Source: Neptunomonas concharum (GTDB lineage Bacteria; Pseudomonadota; Gammaproteobacteria; Pseudomonadales; Balneatricaceae). From it: a stretch of 64,000 nt of DNA. Position 1 is the stretch's first letter, and each line of letters begins with the position of its first letter. This document shows, in pieces, positions 6,536 to 14,455 of this stretch. The notes below the pieces were generated by a model. The model did no database searches and was not told the origin of the DNA. It saw only the letters and a program-made list of their open reading frames with translations. Both the position numbers and the translations under genes were made by a program. Where the stretch lies: NCBI RefSeq assembly GCF_008630635.1, contig NZ_CP043869.1, forward strand, positions 1,302,001 through 1,366,000, given 5' to 3'.

Positions 6536-8695
6536 ATGACTAACTCCCTCGATACATCATCCTCTGCCATTGAGCAGGAAACCCAGGAAAAACTGAAGAG
6601 CCTCGAGATTGCCCAACGGGATGACGCAAGTCATGTTGGTCGGTTTATCTACTGGGGTGGTGTAGTTTTTGCGATTGCTCATATCTACTTCAACACGTTG
6701 GGGACGCTCTCTGAGCTTTGGGTTTCTGCTATCCATTTTGGCGGCTTTGCGCTCTTGTGTGCGCTCATGTTTCCCATGGTTAAAGGCCCATTAGGAAATG
6801 GGAAACTGGTTCTTCTGGGTGATGTGCTCTTAGGGGTGGCGGGTGTGCTTTGTACACTCTACTTGATCGGTTTTGAAGATGCTTTGTACGAAAGGGGAGT
6901 CAAGTTTTCTAGCAGTGATTGGGTTTTTTCCATACTGGCGATAGGGATTGCGCTGGAGCTTGCTAGAAGAACAACAGGGTGGTTTATCCCTTGTATGATT
7001 TTGGTCGCGCTCACGTATGTATTTTGGTGGGGGCCCTATATTGATGGTTTATTTGGCTTTGCCGGCTTAAGTCTGGAAACCGTGCTTTATCGAAGCTATT
7101 TCTCCTCTGAAGGGATGTTCGGCCAGATTGCCCGTATCTCTTGGACGTATGTTTTCATGTTTATCTTGTTTGGCGCGTTCTTGGTCAAATCAGGAGCAGG
7201 TGACTTTATTATTGAACTGTCCCGCTGTGCAGCGGGGCGTTTCGTCGGTGGCCCGGGCTTTGTGGCTGTCTTAGGTTCGGGGCTGATGGGGTCTGTATCT
7301 GGATCGTCTGTTGCTAACACGGTATCAACGGGTGTAATTACGATTCCCCTGATGCAAAAAGCGGGTTTCCCAGCACGATTTGCCGCAGGTGTTGAGGCTG
7401 CTGCATCAACCGGTGGGCAGTTGATGCCACCTGTGATGGGTGCCGGTGCCTTTATTATGGCGTCTTATACGCAAATTCCTTATGTGGACATTATTGCTAT
7501 AGCTGCCTTACCTGCGTTGCTCTATTTCATGTCAGTGGGCTTCTATGTGCGTGTTGAAGCGAAGCGAAGCCATGCCCATGCGGTTGAATTGGACTCCAGA
7601 CCTATCAAGACCGTCTTAAAAGAGGGATGGCATTTCTTGTTGCCCTTAGTGGTGTTGGTCAGCTTACTGATTTACGGTTTCACGCCTACGTATGCCGCGG
7701 GTATATCGATCATTTCGGTGATCGTGGCATCATGGTTATCGAAAAAGCCGATGGGTATAAAAGATATTCTTGATGCGCTTTCTCAAGGCTCGAAAAATAT
7801 GGCGACCACCTCGATTTTATTGATATCGGTTGGCTTGGTGGTCAATGTGGTTGCTATGACAGGCATTGGTAATACCTTCTCACTGATGGTGACAGAATGG
7901 GCAGGGGGTAGCTTATTTATTACGTTGCTTCTCGTTGCATTAGCTTCACTTGTACTGGGGATGGGGTTGCCGGTAACCGCGGCATATATCGTGTTAGCGA
8001 CTTTATCGGCTCCCGCTTTATACAATCTGATTGCTGAGATGCAGTTGATCGAGATCATTACTCAGGGTTCCTTACCCGAGGCTGCCAAAATGATCTTCAT
8101 GTTGGTTGATCCCGATAAGATAGCGTTACTGTCGGCACCTATGTCAGAAATGGACGCCAAAGCATTGGTTGCTTTGGTGCCCAGTGATTTTAAAGGGCAG
8201 CTGTTAGAGCAGGCGATGGATCCCACGGTGTTAGCAATGATGTTGCTATCGGCTCATATGATTATTTTTTGGCTATCACAAGACTCCAATGTAACGCCGC
8301 CTGTTTGTCTGACAGCCTTTGCGGCGGCGGCTATTGCTAAAACCCCCCCTATGGCAACAGGTTTTACGGCTTGGAAAATTGCTAAAGGGATGTATGTGGT
8401 GCCGGTGCTATTTGCCTACACCAACTTTATCGGTGGTACAGCCACAGAAGTGCTGAGCATCTTTATTTTTGCATTGTTTGGTATGTATGCCTTTGTCGGT
8501 TTTATGGAAGGATATTTGGAAGGTAAGTTAAATATCGTGTTAAGGATACTTTCTGGTGTATTGGCACTAGGCTTATTGTGGCCACATCATCAGCTATGGA
8601 TCAGTCTGTTATCTTTGGTGTTATTTATTGGTTTGTTTATCTATAGTCGACGGATAAAAACTCCTGAAGACAATGCGGTAATTGAAGGAGCATAG
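6536..8695 (+). CDS. TRAP transporter fused 4TM/12TM permease
   Basis: 719 residues, inner membrane. TAXI-type TRAP systems usually use a single fused Q-M permease of about 650-850 residues, and this fits. The N-terminal part holds a cytoplasmic lead and about four membrane helices (small subunit). The rest is the DctM-like 12-helix domain with SGSSVANTVSTG and the repeat-like GLPVTAAYIVLA. It catalyses Na+-coupled uptake of the substrate delivered by the preceding protein (family knowledge). The 3' end is 10 bp from the ATG chosen for the oxidase, so the genes are co-transcribed. Confidence 0.93.
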   Translation: MTNSLDTSSSAIEQETQEKLKSLEIAQRDDASHVGRFIYWGGVVFAIAHIYFNTLGTLSELWVSAIHFGGFALLCALMFPMVKGPLGNGKLVLLGDVLLGVAGVLCTLYLIGFEDALYERGVKFSSSDWVFSILAIGIALELARRTTGWFIPCMILVALTYVFWWGPYIDGLFGFAGLSLETVLYRSYFSSEGMFGQIARISWTYVFMFILFGAFLVKSGAGDFIIELSRCAAGRFVGGPGFVAVLGSGLMGSVSGSSVANTVSTGVITIPLMQKAGFPARFAAGVEAAASTGGQLMPPVMGAGAFIMASYTQIPYVDIIAIAALPALLYFMSVGFYVRVEAKRSHAHAVELDSRPIKTVLKEGWHFLLPLVVLVSLLIYGFTPTYAAGISIISVIVASWLSKKPMGIKDILDALSQGSKNMATTSILLISVGLVVNVVAMTGIGNTFSLMVTEWAGGSLFITLLLVALASLVLGMGLPVTAAYIVLATLSAPALYNLIAEMQLIEIITQGSLPEAAKMIFMLVDPDKIALLSAPMSEMDAKALVALVPSDFKGQLLEQAMDPTVLAMMLLSAHMIIFWLSQDSNVTPPVCLTAFAAAAIAKTPPMATGFTAWKIAKGMYVVPVLFAYTNFIGGTATEVLSIFIFALFGMYAFVGFMEGYLEGKLNIVLRILSGVLALGLLWPHHQLWISLLSLVLFIGLFIYSRRIKTPEDNAVIEGA

Positions 8696-8705
8696 AGAGC
8701 AGGTT

Positions 8706-9908
8706 ATGTCGGAGCTATTTGATTATATTGTGATCGGTGGTGGCATTCTGGGTGCATCAACCGCTATGCAACTACAGCAACGTTATCCATCAGCCAAGGT
8801 ATTGGTTCTGGAAAAAGAGGCCTCTCCAGCCGCCCACCAAACAGGGCATAACTCCGGTGTTATTCATGCTGGCGTTTATTACAAACCGGGTAGCTTGAAG
8901 GCAAAGTTCTGTAAATTAGGTAATGCAGCAACCAAAGCTTTCTGTGAAGCAGAAGGTATTCCTTATGACCAATGTGGAAAGCTGTTAGTAGCGACCAACC
9001 CTGTTGAGCTTGAGAGAATGCAAGCTCTGATCGGACGTTGTGCAGAAAATGACCTGCCTATTGAAGTGCTTGATCAACAAGCCCTTTGTGAAAGAGAGCC
9101 TAATATCGAAGGGCTTGGAGCTATTTTTGTCCCCTCTACAGGGATTGTCAGCTATACCCAGATTACAGAAAAAATGTTGCAAAAAGTTGTTAATCTCGGT
9201 GGTGAGGTACGCTTATCTACTGAAGTGACCGGCGTTAAGGAGTCACCCGAAGAGGTGACGGTGACAACCCATTCTGGAGTCTTTAAAGGGCGCCACCTAA
9301 TTGTCTGTGCCGGTCTTATGGCGGACCGAGTCGTACGGATGCTTGGGGTCGAGCCTAAGTTCAAAATCATCCCCTTTCGGGGGGAGTACTTTTTGTTGCC
9401 CTCAAAACATAATCAGATAGTTAACCATCTTATCTATCCGATACCTGATCCAGATTTGCCATTTTTGGGTGTTCACTTAACGCGTATGGTTGATGGAACA
9501 GTCACCGTAGGCCCGAATGCGGTACTTGCCTTTAAACGCGAAGGGTATCGCAAAACCGATATCAGTCTTAAAGACTGTTGGGAGATGTTGACTTACCCGG
9601 GTTTAAGAAAGGTTGTCTGGAAAAACCTTAAGCCTAGCTTGGCTGAGATGAAAAATAGCTTATCTAAGCGTGGTTATTTAGGGTTGGTGCAAAAATATTG
9701 CCCAATAATCACTTTGGATGATTTAAAACCTTACCCTGCGGGTATTCGGGCACAAGCGATTACACCTGACGGTGATTTAGTTGATGATTTTTTGTTCGTG
9801 AAAACCCAGCGTGCACTGGTGGTTTGCAATGCACCTTCACCGGCAGCAACATCGGCTATACCCATTGGTGAACATATTATTGATCAATTAGATGTGAGCA
9901 GTACATGA
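8706..9908 (+). CDS. lhgO: L-2-hydroxyglutarate oxidase/dehydrogenase
   Basis: 400 residues. FAD enzyme that oxidises L-2-hydroxyglutarate to 2-oxoglutarate and passes electrons to the membrane quinone pool. An N-terminal Rossmann motif GGGILGAS is followed by HQTGHNSGVIHAGVYY, the signature stretch of the LhgO/L2HGDH branch of the DAO superfamily, with matching length (about 400-420). The ATG at 8706 has an AGG ribosome site. A TTG at 8682 would extend the frame into the permease gene and is rejected. Being last in the TRAP operon suggests the transporter feeds this enzyme. Confidence 0.9.
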   Translation: MSELFDYIVIGGGILGASTAMQLQQRYPSAKVLVLEKEASPAAHQTGHNSGVIHAGVYYKPGSLKAKFCKLGNAATKAFCEAEGIPYDQCGKLLVATNPVELERMQALIGRCAENDLPIEVLDQQALCEREPNIEGLGAIFVPSTGIVSYTQITEKMLQKVVNLGGEVRLSTEVTGVKESPEEVTVTTHSGVFKGRHLIVCAGLMADRVVRMLGVEPKFKIIPFRGEYFLLPSKHNQIVNHLIYPIPDPDLPFLGVHLTRMVDGTVTVGPNAVLAFKREGYRKTDISLKDCWEMLTYPGLRKVVWKNLKPSLAEMKNSLSKRGYLGLVQKYCPIITLDDLKPYPAGIRAQAITPDGDLVDDFLFVKTQRALVVCNAPSPAATSAIPIGEHIIDQLDVSST

Positions 9909-9928
9909 GCGCAGGTTGGTGATAGCCA

Positions 9929-11176
9929 TCAGCTGGCTTTCATCATTGCTCGGTAGTCGTGTGCCAGTAATTTCCAATGGTGCAGAGAGGATAGGTAGCC
10001 TATCTTCTCTAAGTATGCTTCAGACAGCTGGTTATTCATCTTCGTATGCTTATGTTGCCATACTGGTGGAATTAAGGCATCAGCTACATGAACAGCGGTA
10101 AGAGGCTGAAAATCCGTGTCCGTGGATAGATGGGGGGCAGGGTGTAAAAGAATTGCCTCGACTACGCGGGGCGGAATGTTCCATAAAGCCATCAGCGCTG
10201 CGCCGACTTCACCGTGATAAAGCCCAGTGATCTTTTTCTCAGCTAAATGTAATGGCTTTTTCTCTTTAACGGCATACTGAAGTACCTTCAGATAATCTGA
10301 TGGGTTCTGGGAGGCCATGACCAGAATACCTATATCTTGCAGCAACCCTGCAAGAAAAGCCTGCTCTGCTATACCAGGGCTAACTTTGGCTTGTTGACAG
10401 ATATCTTTAGCGAGTCTGGCGACTAAGAGTGCTCTTTGGTTTATCCGCTCAAAAGAGAAATACTTCCAGCGCTTGTGGGGTGGATAGGTGCTGGAAATAC
10501 GACTGGATAAAGCGAGGCCTCTCAGAGTACGAATCCCTAAAATAGATACCGCCTCAGGTATTTGGCTGATCTCTCTAGGCATACCAAAATAGGAAGAGTT
10601 CACCAGCTGGATCAGCTTAGCGGCTAGTGCCGGGTCTTGTTGAATAATCGAAGCGATGTTCTTAGCGTTTGTCGTGTCAGAGTTGAGCGCGTGGGTTAAT
10701 TCCAAGTATACGCCTGGGACGGCAGGTAACTGATGCTGATTACTGATAAATTGTCTGATAGCAGGGCGCTTGACCAGCTGCGTTATTTTAAGCAGATATT
10801 TGATTGTTGTGCAGATGGTTTCAATATCGTTGGGTTGAGCAAAAACCCGATGGGTCAGCTCAAGCCTCTGAGTAATACTCTGATTACTATGAATACTTGG
10901 CCCTAGCTGAAAGCGAAGAAGATCAGGTTTCAGCTCAATCATACGGTTTAATACATTGAGCTCTGCATAGCCCCTGATTGAGCTGGATAAAAACACTGCA
11001 TCAGGAGCTTTAAGTTCAAACCGAGCCAGTAGCATTTGCGGATCGTCAAAACGATCAACCTGCCAATGTGGTTCTGCCTTTGAGAGTTGGTGTGTCCATG
11101 ACAAAAAGTCTCCGCCCGGATCGAGCAGCATCAGATTGATTGCTTTTTGCGAAGTAGCGGCTACTTCCGTCATCAC
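9929..11176 (-). CDS. HDOD-domain protein with degenerate receiver
   Basis: 415 residues, probably cytosolic signalling. Residues about 12-120 look like a receiver fold (INLMLLDPGGDF, then PDAVFLSSSIRG), but the usual phosphoacceptor Asp after beta-3 is replaced in the LSSS stretch. An HDOD domain follows (about 145-345): LPAVPGVYLELTHAL, IASIIQQDPALAAKLIQLVNSSYFG, ISQIPEAVSILGIRTLRGLAL. HDOD proteins resemble HD phosphohydrolases but normally lack catalytic metal ligands and act in signalling networks. It converges on lhgO with a 20-bp gap. The specific role is unknown. A small dyad, GCCTAA-CA-TTAGGC, lies upstream at 11202-11215. Confidence 0.85.
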   Translation of the reverse strand: MMTEVAATSQKAINLMLLDPGGDFLSWTHQLSKAEPHWQVDRFDDPQMLLARFELKAPDAVFLSSSIRGYAELNVLNRMIELKPDLLRFQLGPSIHSNQSITQRLELTHRVFAQPNDIETICTTIKYLLKITQLVKRPAIRQFISNQHQLPAVPGVYLELTHALNSDTTNAKNIASIIQQDPALAAKLIQLVNSSYFGMPREISQIPEAVSILGIRTLRGLALSSRISSTYPPHKRWKYFSFERINQRALLVARLAKDICQQAKVSPGIAEQAFLAGLLQDIGILVMASQNPSDYLKVLQYAVKEKKPLHLAEKKITGLYHGEVGAALMALWNIPPRVVEAILLHPAPHLSTDTDFQPLTAVHVADALIPPVWQHKHTKMNNQLSEAYLEKIGYLSSLHHWKLLAHDYRAMMKAS

Positions 11177-11249
11177 GGTTATCCATTTGTGTAGAACTCA
11201 TGCCTAACATTAGGCGCCTGTCTCGAAATGAATAATAGGTCAAACCAGA

Positions 11250-11275
11250 TAAAACAGAAACCCCTGTTAGGGGTT
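11250..11275 (-). terminator. Terminator overlapping the YciC-like stop codon
   Basis: AACCCC-TAACA-GGGGTT on the minus strand (11275-11259 region), followed after a few bases by TTTT. The stem covers the stop codon of the membrane protein gene. It is modest in strength but well placed. Confidence 0.6.
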
Positions 11276-11989
11276 CTGATCGTCAATGGCTTTGGGTCGG
11301 TCATTATTAGATTCGGGGCGAATCTCTTCCCGCATGACGCAATAGATGCGAAAGCCATATACGGTGATCAAAGCACTGAGTAAATCCAAAAAGACCACAA
11401 TGGGGAGTTCAAGCAACATGCTGCGGTCTTCTTGGTTGGTGAAGTATTGGGTGATAGGAATTTCTACCAACTGTAAAGTAGGATAAAGAATCAATAAACC
11501 TTGCAGTAATACCCAGAAGTAATCATCGGTTTCCTCCCAGCTTTGTTTTAAACTGGCCCATGCGCTTTTGCCTTCGACAACCCCAATATAGTCCGCAAAG
11601 GATAGGCGAATTCCAATATAGATGCCTGGAATGATGAGTAAAAGCAAGCCGCCGGAGATAGCCAATGCCGTCAGGATAAAGATGAACAGTAAGGTTCTCC
11701 AGTACTTAAAGCTGAGGCTGATTGCTTGAAAAGGCTGTAACGGCCGGTTTTCAAGCTTTGACTGCATATACAAAATCGTGGCAGCCCAATAGATGGGCAT
11801 CAGTACTAAGCTCAATAGTGATATGGATAAGGCAGTTTGGCGAAAGTCTTCGGTCTCGGATGCGTTCATATCGAGCCAAAGCGCCAAAGCATTCAAAAGA
11901 ATTAAAAAAGGAAGCTGAATCGTAGCGATATCCCGAAAGTTCTGCCTAAAAAAGAAAAAGCTCTGTTTTAAATAGTCAAAAGTCTTCAT
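11267..11989 (-). CDS. YciC/UPF0259-like membrane protein
   Basis: 240 residues from the ATG at 11989 (MKTFDYLKQSFFFFRQNFRDI). The longer frame from 12079 would overlap riboflavin synthase by 71 bp with an unconvincing lead, so it is rejected. It shows five to six hydrophobic segments, including FLILLNALALWL, ISLLSLVLMPIYWAATILYM, LLFIFILTALAISGGLLLLIIPGIYIGIRLSF and the C-terminal VFLDLLSALITVYGFRIY. The LLIIPGIYIGIRLSFA block is characteristic of the YciC family of inner-membrane proteins of unknown function. It sits 19 bp after ribE and is probably co-transcribed. The ribosome site is weak. Confidence 0.75.
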   Translation of the reverse strand: MKTFDYLKQSFFFFRQNFRDIATIQLPFLILLNALALWLDMNASETEDFRQTALSISLLSLVLMPIYWAATILYMQSKLENRPLQPFQAISLSFKYWRTLLFIFILTALAISGGLLLLIIPGIYIGIRLSFADYIGVVEGKSAWASLKQSWEETDDYFWVLLQGLLILYPTLQLVEIPITQYFTNQEDRSMLLELPIVVFLDLLSALITVYGFRIYCVMREEIRPESNNDRPKAIDDQNP

Positions 11990-12008
11990 AAAATTAACAA
12001 TAACAGCC

Positions 12009-12620
12009 TTATATGGAGGATTGATCGAGATAACGTTGGACAGTATCAACGATGGCTTGAGTTTGAGGGTCAACCTCAAGATTAATACGGTCGCCTACAT
12101 TTGCGCTACCAAAGGTGGTTACATTCAGTGTTTCTGGGATCAAAAAGATATTAAACAAGTTTCCTTTTACCTCAGCAATGGTCAAGCTGCACCCATTCAG
12201 GGAGACAAAGCCCTTCGGAAGAAGATATTGGCTTAGGTGGTCAGGTGCTTTCAGCCAGATTTCACAGTTATCCGGCGTTTTGCGGATTGAGTCAATGGTA
12301 GCCACAGAGGATACATGGCCCGAAAGAAGGTGCCCGCCTATCTCGTCTCCGAACTTTGCCGCACGTTCAAAATTAACGTGATCACCCACAGTGATATCCC
12401 CGAGGTTAGTCACGCGCAGTGTTTCTTCTATAAGGTCAAAGCGAACATTGCATGAATCAAAACTGGCAATCGTCAAGCAGGTACCATTTATCGCAATACT
12501 CGCACCGATTTGCAAGTTGCCTGCTCGACTGGATGGAAGCCTGACTGTCAGTTGCATAAAGTCATCCCGCCGCTCTATGAGGGTTACTTCGGCTTGCCCC
12601 TGAACAATGCCTGTAAACAT
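12009..12620 (-). CDS. ribE: Riboflavin synthase alpha subunit
   Basis: 203 residues from MFTGIVQG (ATG 12620), preceded by GGAAAGGT. An upstream in-frame ATG at 12638 adds six residues that families lack. Dismutates two 6,7-dimethyl-8-ribityllumazine molecules to riboflavin. Two tandem lumazine-binding domains are visible: residues about 1-97 (TGIVQG, INGTCLTI, NFERAA, GGHLLSGHV) and 98-197 (LNGCSLTIAEV, NLEVD). Most bacteria keep it near ribBA/ribH; here it stands apart from other rib genes. No FMN riboswitch is visible in the 86-bp gap upstream. Confidence 0.95.
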   Translation of the reverse strand: MFTGIVQGQAEVTLIERRDDFMQLTVRLPSSRAGNLQIGASIAINGTCLTIASFDSCNVRFDLIEETLRVTNLGDITVGDHVNFERAAKFGDEIGGHLLSGHVSSVATIDSIRKTPDNCEIWLKAPDHLSQYLLPKGFVSLNGCSLTIAEVKGNLFNIFLIPETLNVTTFGSANVGDRINLEVDPQTQAIVDTVQRYLDQSSI

Positions 12621-12706
12621 CTTTACCTTTCCTGTCATTAACGATTAATCTGAAGGGCAGAGAATAACGTAAAAAGGAACAAATTACTTGCTCCAAGGAG
12701 TCTAAG

Positions 12707-13621
12707 ATGCACTACGTTGTTACGGGCGGAACTGGCTTTATTGGTACTCGGCTGGTCGAGTCCCTGTTAGCAGACGGGCATGATATTACAGTGATTTCTC
12801 GAAAGCCTGCTAACGTTACTGTTGGCTCAAAAGCTCATCAACCTAAGCTTGAGTCTATCACAATCGATGAACTACAAAAGCTGACAAAACCGGTGGATGG
12901 TGTTGTTAATCTGGCAGGTGCTCCGATTGTCGATAAGCGTTGGACTGATGCGCGAAAAAAACTATTGAGACACAGTCGTATTGATCTTACCCAGACGCTA
13001 ATAGCGAGTTTGGAAAAGGCTGGTGCTCAACCGGATGTATTCATCAGTGGGTCAGCAATTGGTTATTATGGTAGTCACGATCATGACCTACCATTAAATG
13101 AGCAGGCGACGGTCACCAAAGGGTTTACTCATGACTTGTGTCGTGACTGGGAGAATGCTGCTCTGGGTGCTGAAAAACGCTTGAATTCGCGAGTCTGCTT
13201 GATTCGAACCGGAGTGGTCTTAGGAGAAGGCGGAGCACTTAAAAAGATGTTACCTCCTTTTCGTTTTGGCTTAGGAGGCCCTATCGGAGATGGAAGGCAA
13301 TGGATGTCGTGGTTGCATCTTGATGATGAGGTGGCGGCTATCCGCTTTTTATTAGCACACGATACCCTCAGCGGCCCTTTTAATCTTACCGCGCCGGGTT
13401 CGGTTACCAACCAAGAGTTCAGTGATACCCTCGGTGCTGTCTTAGGTAAGCCTGCGAAATTTCGAGTCCCCCCTCTCATGATGAAGCTCATGTTAGGAGA
13501 GGCTAGTGAACTCCTTTTGGAAGGGCAGCGTATATACCCAGAAAAACTACTGAAAGCAGGGTTTACCTTTAAATATCCTGATCTTTCAACCGCGTTACGG
13601 ACTGTTCTGGGCTCTGAGTAG
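12707..13621 (+). CDS. TIGR01777-family epimerase-like SDR (YfcH type)
   Basis: 304 residues. NAD(P)-binding extended SDR with the N-terminal glycine motif VVTGGTGFIGTRLVES (residues 4-19), the VVNLAGAPI segment, SGSAIGYYG with the SDR tyrosine region, and a C-terminal DUF1731-like end (LGKPAKFRVPPLMMKLMLGE...LL.GQRIYPEKLLKAGF). The family (E. coli YfcH, human SDR39U1) is conserved but its substrate is unknown. An AAGGAG ribosome site sits 8 bp before the ATG. The end overlaps the convergent potassium channel gene by 53 bp. Confidence 0.9.
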   Translation: MHYVVTGGTGFIGTRLVESLLADGHDITVISRKPANVTVGSKAHQPKLESITIDELQKLTKPVDGVVNLAGAPIVDKRWTDARKKLLRHSRIDLTQTLIASLEKAGAQPDVFISGSAIGYYGSHDHDLPLNEQATVTKGFTHDLCRDWENAALGAEKRLNSRVCLIRTGVVLGEGGALKKMLPPFRFGLGGPIGDGRQWMSWLHLDDEVAAIRFLLAHDTLSGPFNLTAPGSVTNQEFSDTLGAVLGKPAKFRVPPLMMKLMLGEASELLLEGQRIYPEKLLKAGFTFKYPDLSTALRTVLGSE

Positions 13622-14444
13622 GGGGATTGTTTTGATGGCTGCTTTCTAAGTGCCGCAATGTTTGTTGCAGTTGTGCCTCAATGCGTTCTAGTTGAGATTC
13701 AATTTTAGCGATCCTATCGATATTTTGGTTCTCCTTTTCGAGCATATCTTTTTCATCCTGCTCTATAAAAAAAACGGAGAAGCTGGCTGTTAGCATGGAA
13801 AAAAGGCCTATGCCCATTAGGATAAGCAGTGCGCCAAAGAGCCTTCCTGCTGTAGTAACAGGAACGAGATCTCCATAGCCAACCGTCGTCACCGTCACCC
13901 ATGCCCACCAGATGCCATCAACAGGTGTTTTGAACGCTGGATCAATGCCGGAAATAAGAAAGCCCGAAAACAGCATGATTAAAAAGCAGATGAACAGGGT
14001 CATCCCCAAATTGTGACGGGCGAGCACGGTGCGTACATCGGTGGATATGCGTAGCAAAATACCTACCATGATCAGTAGCCGCAGTGTTCTGAGCACTCCC
14101 GCATAAAAGATCTGCATCCCCCAAATCACTGGAAGGCCGGCAAGAATGATCAAGATGTTCATCCAGTTATGCTTGAGATACAGTGCTTTATTATCCACTA
14201 AAAAGAGTAAAATTCCGGTTTCTGCAACAAAGCAAAGCCAAATAAACCGATCCGTGAAAAGCGTTAACTCTGGGGTCGATAGCCCTTTTTCGGCCAAATA
14301 CCAATCCACGATAATCCATAAAGCCGCAATCATCATTGGGGCTTCTAGTCTGCGGGACCAACGGCGGGCGGTAGGATTTTCATCAGGAGAAACGCCACCA
14401 AAACCTAGGCGACTCAGAAATGCTTGGTGACGATCAAAGCCCAT
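13569..14444 (-). CDS. Voltage-gated-type potassium channel
   Basis: 291 residues, inner membrane. Six-helix Kv-like layout: hydrophobic segments from about residue 35, an arginine-bearing S4-like stretch (FYAGVLRTLRLLIMVGILLRI), and a pore loop with the selectivity filter TTVGYGD around residue 189, then S6. The C-terminus is a short coiled coil (IDRIAKIESQLERIEAQLQQTLRHL) that probably aids tetramerisation. No RCK/TrkA_N domain is present, unlike E. coli Kch. It conducts K+ out of or into the cell depending on voltage (family knowledge). It lies 11 bp after batD on the same strand, so may be co-transcribed with it. Confidence 0.9.
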   Translation of the reverse strand: MGFDRHQAFLSRLGFGGVSPDENPTARRWSRRLEAPMMIAALWIIVDWYLAEKGLSTPELTLFTDRFIWLCFVAETGILLFLVDNKALYLKHNWMNILIILAGLPVIWGMQIFYAGVLRTLRLLIMVGILLRISTDVRTVLARHNLGMTLFICFLIMLFSGFLISGIDPAFKTPVDGIWWAWVTVTTVGYGDLVPVTTAGRLFGALLILMGIGLFSMLTASFSVFFIEQDEKDMLEKENQNIDRIAKIESQLERIEAQLQQTLRHLESSHQNNPPTQSPEQSVTRLKDQDI

Positions 14445-14455
14445 ACGCTACCTAT

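Noticed and set aside
8682-8705. Upstream TTG start for lhgO
   Set aside because: It overlaps the permease gene and has a poor ribosome site; ATG 8706 has AGG upstream and gives the standard N-terminus before the FAD motif.
9924-9938. AGCCA-TCAGC-TGGCT hairpin after lhgO as a terminator
   Set aside because: Only 5 bp with a short, interrupted T-run, and partly inside the convergent gene; too weak to call.
11990-12079. N-terminal extension of the YciC-like protein
   Set aside because: It reads inside ribE in another frame; the family N-terminus fits the ATG at 11989.
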